Source: Carya illinoinensis (taxonomy: Eukaryota; Streptophyta; Magnoliopsida; Fagales; Juglandaceae). Taken from it: a DNA stretch of 64,000 nucleotides. A model generated the notes under the pieces. It was given only the letters and a program-made list of their open reading frames with translations. It was not told the DNA's origin and did no database searches. How positions within the stretch are numbered: position 1 is the stretch's first letter; every line of letters starts with the position of its first letter. Location: assembly GCF_018687715.1 (NCBI RefSeq), contig NC_056755.1:41233001-41297000 (forward strand). Direction: 5' to 3'. The translations under genes were made by a program, and so were the position numbers. This document shows positions 36,101 through 47,648 of the stretch, in pieces.

Positions 36101-37841
36101 CAATTGTCTGTGATGTTAAACTGGTGGTTTGTTTGGCTTTTTTTTTTTGCTGGCGATTTAGTATTGATGATGTCTTATACTCTCAAAATTATTATTTTCT
36201 GTAATGTAACTTGATTGGCATCGTCAAATCATTTGCAGGTCAATACCATTGTCAGAGCGGTCACGGGCTGTAGCATTTGTTTTTGGTGGTCTGAGTGTTG
36301 GAAGTGTTACAGGGTATGTTTCAATAAAACACATCTAAAATATGTAAGAAATCATCTCTATATTTAAGTAAATATTTGCTAATTGGCATAAAACTCAAAA
36401 CTTGACAGCATCAGCATTCTTATCACTGACAACTGAGATTGTAGCCATTAAAATGTATGATTTCATTTGAAATGACATTGTAAGGCTGTTTGGTAGTAGA
36501 TTGTTCTACAGATTTTAAACCATTAATGTTCCTCGTTTCTTTTCACATACATGGTAGTTTATATATAGAATCATCTTAAATGGAGAAGCCCAGTAGTGGA
36601 AACTTTTAGCTCCTGCTTTATTTCCGCATGATATGAATGTAGTATACACATAATAGTCTTGCATCAGCTGTTGATGGCTCCTATTTGTCCACTGTGGTGC
36701 ATCTGGAGGGAATATTTTGAAGATTGTGAGTAAATGGGATGAATTCGAAACCTTTTTCGATGAAGCTTTGTTTCTTTGGGCTATATTGCTCTAGATTTTA
36801 ATGGACTAAGTATCCATGAGAACCTTGTATCGGTTTCAAACTGAAACTAGGTGTTTTCTTGTATTTGATCCGTGTACCCAGGCTATGCCTATTTTTTATT
36901 ATTAATAAAACAATAACATGTAAAAAAAAGTCTTACATCAACTCAGTTAAGACTTCTCCTGTGCCAGCAAAACAGAGGCATGCTGTTATTCCCTTAGATT
37001 CTTTTAGGTTTGCCAAGTGTAGCAAACTTGTATATTCATTGGTCACTCTTATTTTAAGTTAATTGAGTGTATAGTGTTGTTTATTGGTTACTTCGAACAT
37101 AGGCCTGTGTACTTGGGCTATGCCTAATTACGTGGTTTAATAAAATTTTTACTTATCAAAAAAATTCTAACATAGGAAAAACATGCAGGCTTCTTTTGGC
37201 TCCTCCCCTTATCCAGAATTTTGGTTGGGAATCTGTTTTTTACATGTTTGGCATTCTTGGGCTTGCCTGGTAAGTAGCTCTGCCACAATCAGAAACTTTT
37301 TCACTTACCTGATTCTGATTTAGCGTAAGGAACTTATCATTTGTGCTTTCAACCAAGTAATCTTTGCTTGTTTAAAAGATAAGAACTTTCTCTTTGAAGA
37401 TAGAGAATGTTCGCTGGGAGGAATTAGAGAGTTTTTCTTTCAAACTTTATGTCTTTCTGAGAATGTTCTTGTTTTGAATGGGGACAATTTTCATGATTTT
37501 CTTTTAGCTTCTATTCTTAGATTGTAGTTAGGTGTTTTTTCTTGTATACTTCCTGTATATTTGGGCTATGCCTATTTATTGGCTGCAATAAAACCTTTTA
37601 TTACTTATAAAAAAAAAAAAAAAACGAACTTTCTCTTGGTTAAAATTTTTTATAGGCTTTTTTAATATGTTGATTTGATTAAAGTGCGATTTTTTCTACT
37701 TGCCAAAAAACTATGAAGGTTTTTGGGGTTTCAATATTTCGAAGACCAAAAGGCTTCATTCACTGCTGAATCCATTTCATGTGAGCAGCACCTAATCCTT
37801 TTTTGGATTTATTTATTCTTTCTCCTTATTTGAGCAATTCT

Positions 37842-37885
<44 letters not shown>

Positions 37886-39640
37886 TTTAAATATCTGGCA
37901 GTGTCCCCGCCTGGCTCTATGACACAAACATGGAATACGACTCTTAATGAGTTGGGTGTCTCATTGAAGGTACATTTTTGTTGTTATTCTTGGGTTTTTT
38001 GGTGGTTCGATTCTTTTTGGGGGAGTGAGGGAAAAGGGATTTGTGGTACTCAAGAGGTTAGGAATGTGTTCTCTGTGAAAAGATTATGCTTGCCCTGGGT
38101 TGGTGGCTTCAATAACTTGGCTAGTGACATCTGTCTTAATTAGCATCTTCAGCGCATTCCTCAAATAGTGAGAGTTGTTGGCTGATCTGCTATTGGAGAT
38201 GATTGACTATTACATTTGGTGTATTTTAGGGTTAGAATTCTGCCATTTAAAATATTATAAAGTAAACATGATGAACTATATGCATGCTTGGCTGCTGTCT
38301 AAAATTTGGTTATCTGGCCCTTTGAATAGACTGGCATTGATGTCGTCCAAAACTGATGCAAACAGTATTTTAGATTGTTCAGTCAAATTAGTGCCTTAGG
38401 TCATGCTTTCCCATTAATGAGGCCTATATTTGCTTCTACAAAGAATATTTCCTTATGAATTCTCATGCTTTTGCTTGTAGGAAGAAATATAATCAAATTC
38501 TTTGACCATACATTGTGTTAGCTTTTATTTTATTGCTTTAGCACCTATTATAACTTTTTGCGAGCTCTTATGGTGTTTCCCTTGGTTTTCTGACTGGATC
38601 TTCTATAATAGGAAGTACCGTGGAAGGCATTTTTTCGAAGTCAAGCTGTATGGGCGATGATATATACTCATTTTTGTGGAAGTTGGGGTCACTATACTTG
38701 TCTGTCATGGCTTCCTACATACTTCAGGTGTTTTTGTGGGTCTCTGCTGGATTATTCTGTATTACATTTGGCTATTTCCAGGAAGAGTGCTCTGAGACTC
38801 TTGCATCAGCTTATCTGTCGTTTTCATTACTTCCATCAAACATTGGTTATCCTTGATATGATTGTCAAATAATTGTTTCAAAGAAATTTGAAAAGATTTC
38901 ACATTGCACTACAACATGTAAATGCAAAAATACTAGATCATTTTTTGCTTGTCTAAGCTGTTGAGTTCCCTCCTATGTTACACAGACTAGGGTCTGGGTA
39001 TGCATCCAACTGTTGGTTTCTTTGGTTTCCCAAGTACTTTCTACCATTCTGGACTCTGGAGTGTCCAAAATCCCATTGCCAAACCTTACTCATGTCAGGT
39101 TGTGTTGACATGTGAACTGCAGGATGGTGCAAAGGGTCACACAACTAAGACGTGATCTATCCTTAATTAAGATTAGTTGGAAATTCGGATGCCAAAGTTG
39201 CTGCCTGTCAGCATCAATTATCTACTTTACTACACCCTTCTGCCTAAATTATTATTTGTTCTCTATCTCTCTTCCCCTCTTGGTGGTTGGTGGGGGATAA
39301 AATTTTATACCTGTCTTTCTTAGTCATCCAATTGCTTAAATCCTGGAAGATATTATCCAAGTAATCTGAAATCATATAGAGGAAGTCTGCTTGAAAAGAA
39401 TAATTGTTTATGAGCAAAGAAAATTTGATAAGTGGTTTGAAAAGAATAATGAGTTCTTTAACTTTGTAATTTACATTTTAACAGAAACTTTTTTGGGATT
39501 TCTGCCAAATTATAATCAGACCTGCTGGAGTGATGAAAATCATGTACAAGACATCCTCCATAAATGCTGAAGGGTTTTTATTTTTTTATTTTATTTTTCA
39601 AGTGCACAAACATTCTGAGCAAGCAGGGTAGTCCAAAATG

Positions 39641-39693
<53 letters not shown>

Positions 39694-42600
39694 GAAAAGA
39701 AAAGAAAAGAAAAAGAAAAGAAAAGGGTAGTCCAAAATGCGTTTTGGTCATCCGTCTTTTGTTGCTCCTTTTCTCTTAGTTGGGAAAGATTTATGAGTCC
39801 TATGCAAACACACCTCAAACTTTGCCCAAGTTTTCATTGGCTGGAAAATAAATTGATCCTAAGACTTATCCCAATCTTGCCCCACCCTAACTGCCTGAGC
39901 CATAGCCAAAGGGCAGCCTTTTGTCCTCTATTGTTCTATAATTTTAATACTCTTATTTCTGTTTTAAGATTCTTAGGTTGGTATTTGATAATTCTTATAC
40001 CTTTATCACCCTGATGAAGTATCAATGAATAATTCTTCTGATAGGATTAGGTTCTGATATATTTTGCAACATTTGTTTTTCTTTTCTGTCTTAAATTTTT
40101 CTTGTAGTTATGATTACTATCAAACATTTAGCATCTGCATTAGATGCACTTCCTTTTTCTATTTTTTTTACTTTATATAATCTAAAAAAATCTAAGTTAC
40201 AGTTTCATGCTATGCAGTGAGGAGCTGAACCTAAATTTGGCGGAAGCTGCATGGGTAAGCCTAAAATATATATGTTTTCTTATTCTTGTTGGACATTCGT
40301 CTGGACATTTATTGAAAGAAAGTTTATAATTTCAAGTGAGATTGGTAAATAATATACCAGATACCATGTAATGAATACGAATTTTACTAGAAGCTAAAAC
40401 ATCACCTTTCTTAGAATGTGGATCCCCATAATGATAAAATACTCTTCAGGTAAATTCTTGGATTTGCTTCTGCTGCTGTGAAGTTGGGATTACTGTTTAA
40501 TTCAGGCTACTATGGTAACTGAAACCATTGATCTCTTCTTTGAGCAGGGTGCAAAATGATTGACAAAATATGTTTTGCTTACGATAATACTGGTGCAAAA
40601 TAAACCTTCTATAACCTTCCAATGAAATGCAACTCACAGCTTTGATAATCTAAAAAATACTTGTATTTCATGAGATCAAATGCAATGGAAAAATGATCCA
40701 ATTTCTAATGTGTTTGAGCATTTTTTCTGTGAATTTATGGTGCCACATGCTGTTACACATGGAGCACCATTTTCAGAAAATAATAAGCAAACATGCAGAG
40801 GAGGGTATGCCCCTGTGGAGGGGCAGGGCAGAGGGAGAGAAAAACCAGTCAAACCAGGAGGATAAGGATTTACGTGATTTTGAAATTTATATTCGTACTT
40901 GGAGATGGGTCAATTTTTTTTTTTTTACTTGGAGATAGGTCAATTTTTTCTGAGAGAGAATTAGTTTAGTGCACTCACTCGTCCTCTGAACTCTCAGTTT
41001 AAAACACCATTCTGTACATTTTAAATTTAGTCATTCTCTCAGTATTTATATATGAGCAAATAACAAGTTTATTAAAAGAAAGTCAGTGTCCCTCACATAG
41101 ATGAAAGGAGTCCAACACAATCATGTGCTCAGAAAATACAAGAAATGTGCCATACCTCATCTTCCAAAATACCACCTCGTGAGATTTAATGGTTTTAGTT
41201 GTATGCTTCCCACGGTATCATAAATGTCTGCCTTATGGGACAAAGGTGGGCAAGTTGGACCTTTTACTCGGTACACTTTGTTTTGGATGTGCTTATGAGA
41301 TTATCACAAATAATTTGGTTGATGGTCCCAATGGTTCACTGATAAATTGTAGATTTGGAATGTTCACAGTTATGGCCATTATAGATAATTATAGATAATG
41401 TCATGTTTCTATTAACAATGTACCATAAGCATGTTATTTATTCGCATATTATCCTCCCAGCTTTGAATAAGCATTTACCTATTATATTATGAAAATTTCA
41501 AGATATCATTTATTTGATTTTTGATTGAAAGTATAAGCTGTTTGAGCAACCAAACATTTCATGGAGAATTTTTGCACTTGCAAATCATACATACTACATT
41601 TCAGGTTTCTATCCTTCCTCCACTGGCTTCGATCTTTGTTACAAGCATTGCAGCACAATTTGCTGACCATTTGATTGCGAATGGAGTGGAAGTCACCACG
41701 GTAAGCTGGACACTGAACCGTTGCTTCTTTGGCCGTGTAATGATCATGATCATATTGGAAGAAGTCAAATTACCTTTTTTTGCTGAAAAACAGAAATCTG
41801 GTAGATTGATATGTATGCTTTTGTTTAGTTGCTAATCTAATCGGTGCTTCAAATGTGAACTTTGTTTTTGAGTTGTTGAATGATAATTTATTGAGCTCCT
41901 GATATTAGGAAAATGCTAAATCCTCAGGAAAAAATGGCTGGTAATTAAGCATCGTGTGAGATAAGAACCTATAGGGTCTCTAAGCTAGTTGTGGCTATGG
42001 AACACTTAGTTTAACAAAACTTTTCTGCTTATATAAAATTTTATTTGTCTTCTGAAAGGAAGATTCTTAACACTTCTGATTTAGTTATCTTTTGATCATG
42101 TAGGTACGGAAGATTTGCCAATCAATTGCCTTTCTGGCGCCTGCAATTTGCATGACTCTGTCATCCCTGGATCTAGGATTGCCACCTTGGGAAATGGTGG
42201 GAATTCTTACTGGTGGCTTAGCCCTATCAAGCTTTGCCCTGTCAGGTATTTGGAAACTAAATTTTTAGTACTTTGATTGGATAGGTCAGTATATATTGGA
42301 GATTAATGACTTTATAAACTGCTTATCCAATTACTCAATTAATTTGCAGGACTTTACTGTACCCATCAAGATATGTCACCTGAATATGCGAGTATATTGT
42401 TGGTATGCAATATTATGAAAATTGTAAATTTCAAGTTTCCATAATTTATAGTCATTTTTTTATTACTGTCCAGATATTAAGAATCTAGCTGAAAATCTCA
42501 TGCTCCTCTGCCCAACTCAATCTCCACGCAGAATATGGTTCTTCTACTATCTGTGCTCTTTACCCATGGAATATTACCATCAAAATTTGTTGAACTAATG

Positions 42601-43112
42601 GTATACAATCTCCTATAAAGGAAATAGGCTTTTTTCCCCCTTTTTTGGGTGCAGAAAAGGACATGACTTTGTTTATGATTTAACGAAATGCATTTAGTGT
42701 TAGATGTTAGAAGCTTTTAATGTCTTTCTTTCAGCTGGCCACATCTTAATGGAACATTGCTTTTATTACCAAGTTTCAATTTTCTTGTGCACAGAGTGCG
42801 ATAATCACCAGTTTATAATTGAGCATGATACGGCCATGGTTAAATGGCTATAGAAAAAGCATGATGAAATACTTATGGATGATTATCTTTGAAGTTTGTT
42901 GAATTTTCATCCTAGTTTGAGCTTTCCCAGCTTGAGCTCTTGTTCAAAAACAAATTTTCATTTTCAGGGGGTTCTGGGTAAGCTGGTAGCTGACTCCCTG
43001 ATTACTTGTTAATCTCATGCACAATGGGCCAAAAGCATAGTACTAGATGCTGTACAAAGCCTGTGCTTGCTCTTAAAATTGAAGCTTTGCTTAATTTTGC
43101 AGCCTAATTAGG

Positions 43113-43146
<34 letters not shown>

Positions 43147-43489
43147 GTTTTTATCAATTTTGGAAGATATGCGTAGTTAGATTCCTAATATTTCTCCATG
43201 CAGGGTATTACCAACACTGTTGGGGCAGTACCTGGTATTGTAGGGGTAGCCCTTACTGGTTATCTTCTTGATTCAACTCATTCGTGGAGTGTAAGCTTCA
43301 ACATACTGCCTTTCTAGTTCTCTCTCTCTCTCTCTCTTAAACTCTTAATCTTAATTTCATTTTATAATTGTGGTTTGTATTGTCCAGATGTCATTATTTG
43401 CACCATCAATCTTCTTCTACTTGACCGGTACGATTGTATGGTTGACGTTCGCCAGCAGTAAGCCTCAAACCTTTTCCAAGACAGATTGA
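33195..43489 (+). CDS. PHT4;2: Plastid anion/phosphate transporter, PHT4;2 (ANTR3) type
   Basis: Major-facilitator protein of the SLC17-like PHT4 family, moving inorganic phosphate across the plastid inner envelope. Exons 33195-33575, 34034-34179, 35320-35419, 35745-35797, 36239-36313, 37189-37269, 37719-37780, 37902-37969, 38612-38727, 40218-40254, 41605-41700, 42104-42245, 42350-42402, 43204-43290, 43388-43489: all phases fit, 532 aa against about 512 in Arabidopsis. Residues 1-60 are a basic, Ser-rich transit peptide. Family signatures: SLAFVICNMDKVNLSIAIIP, QLPGGWLAKTFGGR, GEGVSPSAATDLIAR, IYTHFCGSWGHYTCLSWLP, GLYCTHQD, GITNTVGAVPGIVGVALTG. The donor after exon 4 (AG/GCACTT at 35798) is GC, not GT, and exon 7 follows a poor acceptor (ATGAAG). 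The match to the PHT4;2 member, rather than PHT4;1 or PHT4;4, rests on recalled family sequence. Introns carry several retrotransposon scraps. Confidence 0.95.
33911..33930 (-). mobile_element. Minimal L1-type insertion: A-tail plus six bases
   Basis: Fourteen Ts followed by GATACG, i.e. CGTATC plus an A-tail on the minus strand, lie between TATCTTAGAAAGAGATGAT (33892-33910) and the same 19 bases with one mismatch (33931-33949). CGTATCAAAA resembles the TTACTTATCAAAA end of the local L1 family, so this looks like an insertion that copied almost nothing but the tail. Intron 1 of PHT4;2. Confidence 0.65.
35649..35673. repeat. Homopolymer run of 25 cytosines
   Basis: An unbroken C tract in intron 3 of PHT4;2, about 70 bases before the exon 4 acceptor and followed by a CT-rich stretch. 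Length may vary or be miscalled. Confidence 0.9.
36670..36928 (+). mobile_element. 5'-truncated L1 3' end in PHT4;2 intron 5
   Basis: Contains a decayed C-terminal coding region (FNGLSIHENLVSVSN) and the family tail CCAGGCTATGCCTATT, AATAAAA and a short A-run. Flanked by a 15-base duplication with two mismatches, AGTCTTGCATCAGCT at 36655-36669 and AGTCTTACATCAACT at 36929-36943, so older than the copies with perfect duplications. Confidence 0.82.
37104..37164 (+). mobile_element. 61-bp L1 tail directly before PHT4;2 exon 6
   Basis: The insert is CCTGTGTACTTGGGCTATG onward with AATAAAA and TTACTTATCAAAAAAA, bounded by TTCGAACATAGG (37092-37103) and TTCTAACATAGG (37165-37176). Its 3' end lies only 24 bases from the exon 6 acceptor at 37188, so it has replaced much of the sequence normally holding the branch point and pyrimidine tract. 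Confidence 0.83.
37395..37625 (+). mobile_element. 5'-truncated L1 3' end in PHT4;2 intron 6
   Basis: Reads EDRECSLGGIREFFFQTL and on to a stop as an uninterrupted L1 ORF2 C terminus, homologous to the copy at 18050-18190. Then comes the family tail (TATATTTGGGCTATGCC, AATAAAA, TTACTTATAAA) and a long A-run. The exact 12-base duplication GAACTTTCTCTT (37383-37394; 37626-37637) bounds it. The open reading frame and perfect duplication suggest a recent insertion. Confidence 0.88.
37843..37881. repeat. (CT)n microsatellite serving as pyrimidine tract of exon 8
   Basis: About 19 CT units end 20 bases before the exon 8 acceptor (AG at 37900-37901). Since it is the only strong pyrimidine tract in this short intron (37781-37901), it probably takes part in splicing. 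Confidence 0.85.
39641..39724 (+). mobile_element. Pure A-rich insert with 15-bp target duplication
   Basis: An 84-base tract of about 33 As followed by AAAAG units lies between two exact copies of GGGTAGTCCAAAATG (39626-39640 and 39725-39739). No L1 body is present. This fits a retrotransposition event that copied only the tail, later expanded as an AAAAG microsatellite. It lies in intron 9 of PHT4;2. Confidence 0.75.
40896..40943. repeat. 18-bp duplication around a T-run
   Basis: TACTTGGAGATGGGTCAA (40896-40913) is repeated with one change at 40926-40943, separated by twelve Ts. It resembles the tail-only insertions, but Ts also follow the second copy, so a simple 30-bp tandem duplication is as likely. 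Confidence 0.6.
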
Positions 43490-44318
43490 CCTTGTTTACG
43501 TTCTCTGGATACATCATTCTTTATGAAGCCATCCAAATTGAAGTCATTCCTGCTCAATGCAATTTTAATTTTTTAAACAGCATTGAGGTGATACAGGTTC
43601 GGCCACTTATTGTGTCAACTTAGTTGTACAAGTACATAGGAAACATATGTATATCCCCACTGTCTTTTGTTCTGTCACATGTAACAGCGTTGTATATTTT
43701 GGAATTCTTTGGTTGGCCACCAAAGCAATGTAATGAACTTGTATTTTCATCGAGAAGAAATTTTGTTGTAAGCATCTCTGGACGTTTTCCTTGCCCATCT
43801 TTCTATTGGCTGCTGGTACGACTTTGAGCAAGTACTACTCTCTCTCTCTCTCGGAAAAATCACATTTACTCTCCAACGATCAAACTATCAAAACTGTCAC
43901 TTTACCTCAAATATCACCACTCGTTTTGAAACTATTTTCCTTTTTTAACAACATCTAGCCTTCAAAATCTTGTCACATCACCCTTTTTTTGGGTTAATCA
44001 ATCTTCATGAAACTTATATTTTAAATTGGGTGTAAAGTGACAACTTGGAGACTTGGTGATGATGTTGTGATTTCCTCTCTATTTAACCATGATCGAAACT
44101 TACACCCTGAACAATGAAAAAAGGAAAAATAAAGAAAACACATCGGGATTTTTTAACAAGAAAGGAGACTTGATATTGATTGACTGTAGTTTGTAAGAAA
44201 GAGCAAATGAAATATACCTCACTAAAAAAAAAAAAAAGAAGAATGAAATCATTGCCTTGATATTCTCCCTTTTATTTGGTTACTAGATGGAACCAAGTTT
44301 AGTTCCAGCTAGCAACTC
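43490..44318. other. Convergent 3' regions of the transporter and glycosidase genes
   Basis: The two genes point toward each other, about 830 bases apart. It holds presumed 3' UTRs and AT-rich spacer, with a short CT run near 43838-43852. No further gene is visible. Confidence 0.55.
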
Positions 44319-47300
44319 CTACCGGCAAGCTGGGAGAACAACACTCGGTATGTGAGCAAATACAATAGAGAAAGGATCTACCTTTATTGGGGTTGATGAA
44401 TTTTTATATTCAGGCTCCAACGGAGGTATGTCTCCGGATGAATTTACAGTTAAAATGTTTCCATTTAGCAGGATGGTTTGGCTGTGTAAATTCTCATCTT
44501 TTGTTGTCAGATGGTATTCCTCTCTTGCAGTTTTGCTTATATCAGGTTGAATCAGCTGAACAAGATTATGCAAACTCCCAGTACCATTGAAGGCTAGTTC
44601 GGCCTGGATGGTGGTGCTGTTGTCTAGGTTGATTAATAATAATACTATCCCTTTCTGCATGATGAAGAACCTCATTCTGATTAGATCACAAACAGAGCAT
44701 ACACACCTATTTTGAGAATTGAATATGGATGCAACTTACAGAATATTTTGCACAGTGAGCATAAGCACGTATCTTCTTTGTTCCAGAAAAGCTTGTTGAC
44801 AGAACGTTGTTTCCCATTAATCGGTGCCAAAGAAGAGCACTGGTGTGAAGAAAGCAGAGTATCAGATTCATTGCTCAGTAGTTTTTCTTATTTTTTAAAT
44901 CATTTTCTCATTAGTTATTATCACTGTAAATGGGAATAACAATAGTGTAAAGCCAAATATGATAAAACGATGAGACTTGAAACAAAATTTTGAGACTTGC
45001 AACAAAATTTTAATCTTACTTCTGCATCAAGATGATTTTTGATGCTCTAGTATGAAATAGTTTCAAGAATCTATGTTACAGCTTGAGGAACACCCATGCA
45101 AAAGTTAATAATTAAATTGAAAGAAGAAAAACATCGTCGATGATATTAAATTTAAGGTTTCAGATTCTGTGGATTTGGAGTCTGATATGTTAGGGTCGAA
45201 AAAACTCTGACCTGTAGTAGTCGGGGTTTGGTTCGAAGGTGGTGGTGTTGAGTAAACCATAGTTTCCACCAATCAAGGTCTGTCTGCAGTAAGTTTTTGT
45301 GTCATGAGCCGATGCCATTCCAAGCTGATCCAAATACCTGATTATTGCATCCAAAATAACATTATTTAAGCTAGAATCGATAAGAGAACCTAATACTTTA
45401 ATTGTTGAGTGTAGCTAAATTACCAGAAACTAAACACAAATGCATTTGTGACAAGATTATGGCCACTGTTGTAAGCCCCTCCCGACTCACCAACCCATGC
45501 ATTTGCTGAAGTTGCAGAACTCTTGAGGATTTTATGGAGACTCCTAAATGTATCAGCCTCACCATCAAGATAGGATGGGTTAAGAATCTTTTCAACAAGG
45601 TGCGTATCAACTCCTGTAATGTCATGTAATCTATTAAAGGGACTCAGAACTGAAATAAGAGAAAAAAATCAGTTTGCTCAACCCAAGATACCTGGCCCCA
45701 AATTATATATATGGTGGGAGACAACATCCAAAGATTTGGTCGTCTTCTCTATGAATTTTTGAAACCAGTTTGCATCAAAGAAGCCTCCAGGTGCTATGAT
45801 TAGTGGCTTAGGTTCGATCTCCTTGTAAATGTTTTGGACTATTCTTTGCAAAGCAATAGTGTCCAAGGCATACTGATCTGCTGCAATTCTTGTGCCGACT
45901 CCACTCCCTGACAACTCATTTCCTGAACAGCAAAGAGTTTCATTTTTTCTCCATAAATGACTGGCAGAAAAGGTACCAAGGACAATTCCATGATTAGAAT
46001 TAAACCTGGAAGATTATGAGTGAAGAAATGCAGAATACCAAACAGAATGCAAAATATGATGTCATAACATCATATTATGTCAGCAACGAATGGAGTTTTT
46101 TTTTTTGGTGTAGTTTTAAGATCTTGCATGGAGTTTGTAGGATAAGAAAGTGTTTTTGAAGATGGACTTAGCATATTAATGTAACAATAACAAGAAATAT
46201 TGTTCTTACCCAGCTCCCAACCATGAATAGTGTAGTTCTTTCTGACAGTATAACGGATGAAAGATTCAGCATTTGTATAGTTCCAATCTCCCTCGGCAGT
46301 TACATCAGAATTTATAGATCGTCCGCTAAGAGCATTTAACCCAAAAACAATCTTAGCCCTGAAATAAACCATGAAATCTTTAGGCAGTTTCACACTAGTA
46401 GGCAGAGATTAACTTATCATGGTAAACAAGAAAGAAAAACTCTTGTTACCCGGCTTTCTCGAAAAGGGTGTTTAATTCATCCCATCTATGCATGGGTAAG
46501 CAACCTTGAGTGAAACCAAACATCTCTGAAGTATTTTTAACGAAAGGAATACAAGGTTGCTGATTGTCTTCGGTACCATATATGACCTTATCTTGCAAAC
46601 TGCCTCCTAGTCTAAGTTTCAAGGGGGAAAAGGCTGCAGCAAGATTGGAAGGTAAGTTTTAGATTCCAATAGAACTATTAGAGAAAACAGATGAGTATGC
46701 AATGAAGAAAAATCATGTGATAAATAAAAATCTCCAAATGTTTAGGTATTCTCACCTTTTATGGCATTTAACAGAATATTGTTGCCAAGATCCTGCACAC
46801 GACAATAATGCAAACACCATCACCAATTTGACAGATTTTCCTTTTCATATTGAATAGGAACAGGCTTTCAGCTCAAACGAAACTGTAAATTTCTGAATTA
46901 CATATTTATAGTGGTAAACTAAAAGTGCATCATTTTTCAAAAATTTCTGGATTTAAATTCCTCCAGAAAAGAAATGGTTGTGTTGTATTGAATGAACTGC
47001 CTGAATTACATCGAGCCCACCAACCGAACATAATTTAAAATACAGAAAAACATGATGAGAATTTAATAGAAACCGATGAAAAGCATAAACAATATGACTG
47101 CACATTAAAACTGATGCAAGAAGAGAAAGATGATATAAATCCGAAAAAGTGAAAAACGAATCAACCGCATCATAAATCTCCGCATCAAATGGCCAATAAA
47201 TGTGGTTGGAACATGTATGCGGGTATGCCTCATATCAAACAATTACACAAAGAAACGCTACCAATGCTGCAGCAGCAACAGCAGCAACGAACTAGAGAAT

Positions 47301-47648
47301 AAACAGAGAGATATTACCATGAAAGACTGATACTCATTGCAACTATCAAACACCATACTTTCCTCATAAATACTCGTTATGTTATTAACAATTGTATACA
47401 TTGAAACATACCAGATTGAGGAGAGAAACAAGACCCCAGCTGCATGTTCCATAGTCGCATTTCTCAGGAGGCCACCAATCCAAGGTTGCACAAACAAAAT
47501 CATCATCAATCCTCCCAATGGCTGTTGTCCCATTAATGAAAACGGTGCCCTCTTCAACCTTAGCACCCTGCGAGCATACGGAAATGAAGCCGTAGCTAAA
47601 CAAACACATCCAGAGGCACATCCCCCAAACCCAAATCTGATAACCCAT
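44319..47648 (-). CDS. GUS3: Heparanase-like protein, GH79 endo-beta-glucuronidase (GUS3 type)
   Basis: Secreted family 79 glycoside hydrolase that trims glucuronic acid from cell-wall proteoglycans such as arabinogalactan proteins. Minus-strand exons: 47648-47412, 46792-46756, 46633-46450, 46358-46210, 45922-45692, 45613-45424, 45337-45212, 44839-44740, 44654-44319; all introns are GT-AG and in phase, 529 aa against roughly 540 in the Arabidopsis family. The N terminus ([20 protein letters not shown]) is a signal peptide. [15 protein letters not shown] and [15 protein letters not shown] are family motifs. The acid/base Glu is in WELGNELSG (Glu205), the nucleophile Glu in [12 protein letters not shown] (Glu322). 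NGT and NSS sequons in the C-terminal beta domain suggest N-glycosylation. The protein ends VVLPACR. A GUS3-type assignment is favoured by its position beside TyrAAT1. Confidence 0.96.

Noticed and set aside
39112..40865. Short open frames in the intron between PHT4;2 exons 9 and 10 and beyond
   Set aside because: They lie inside introns, show no domains, and do not fit the conserved transporter sequence.
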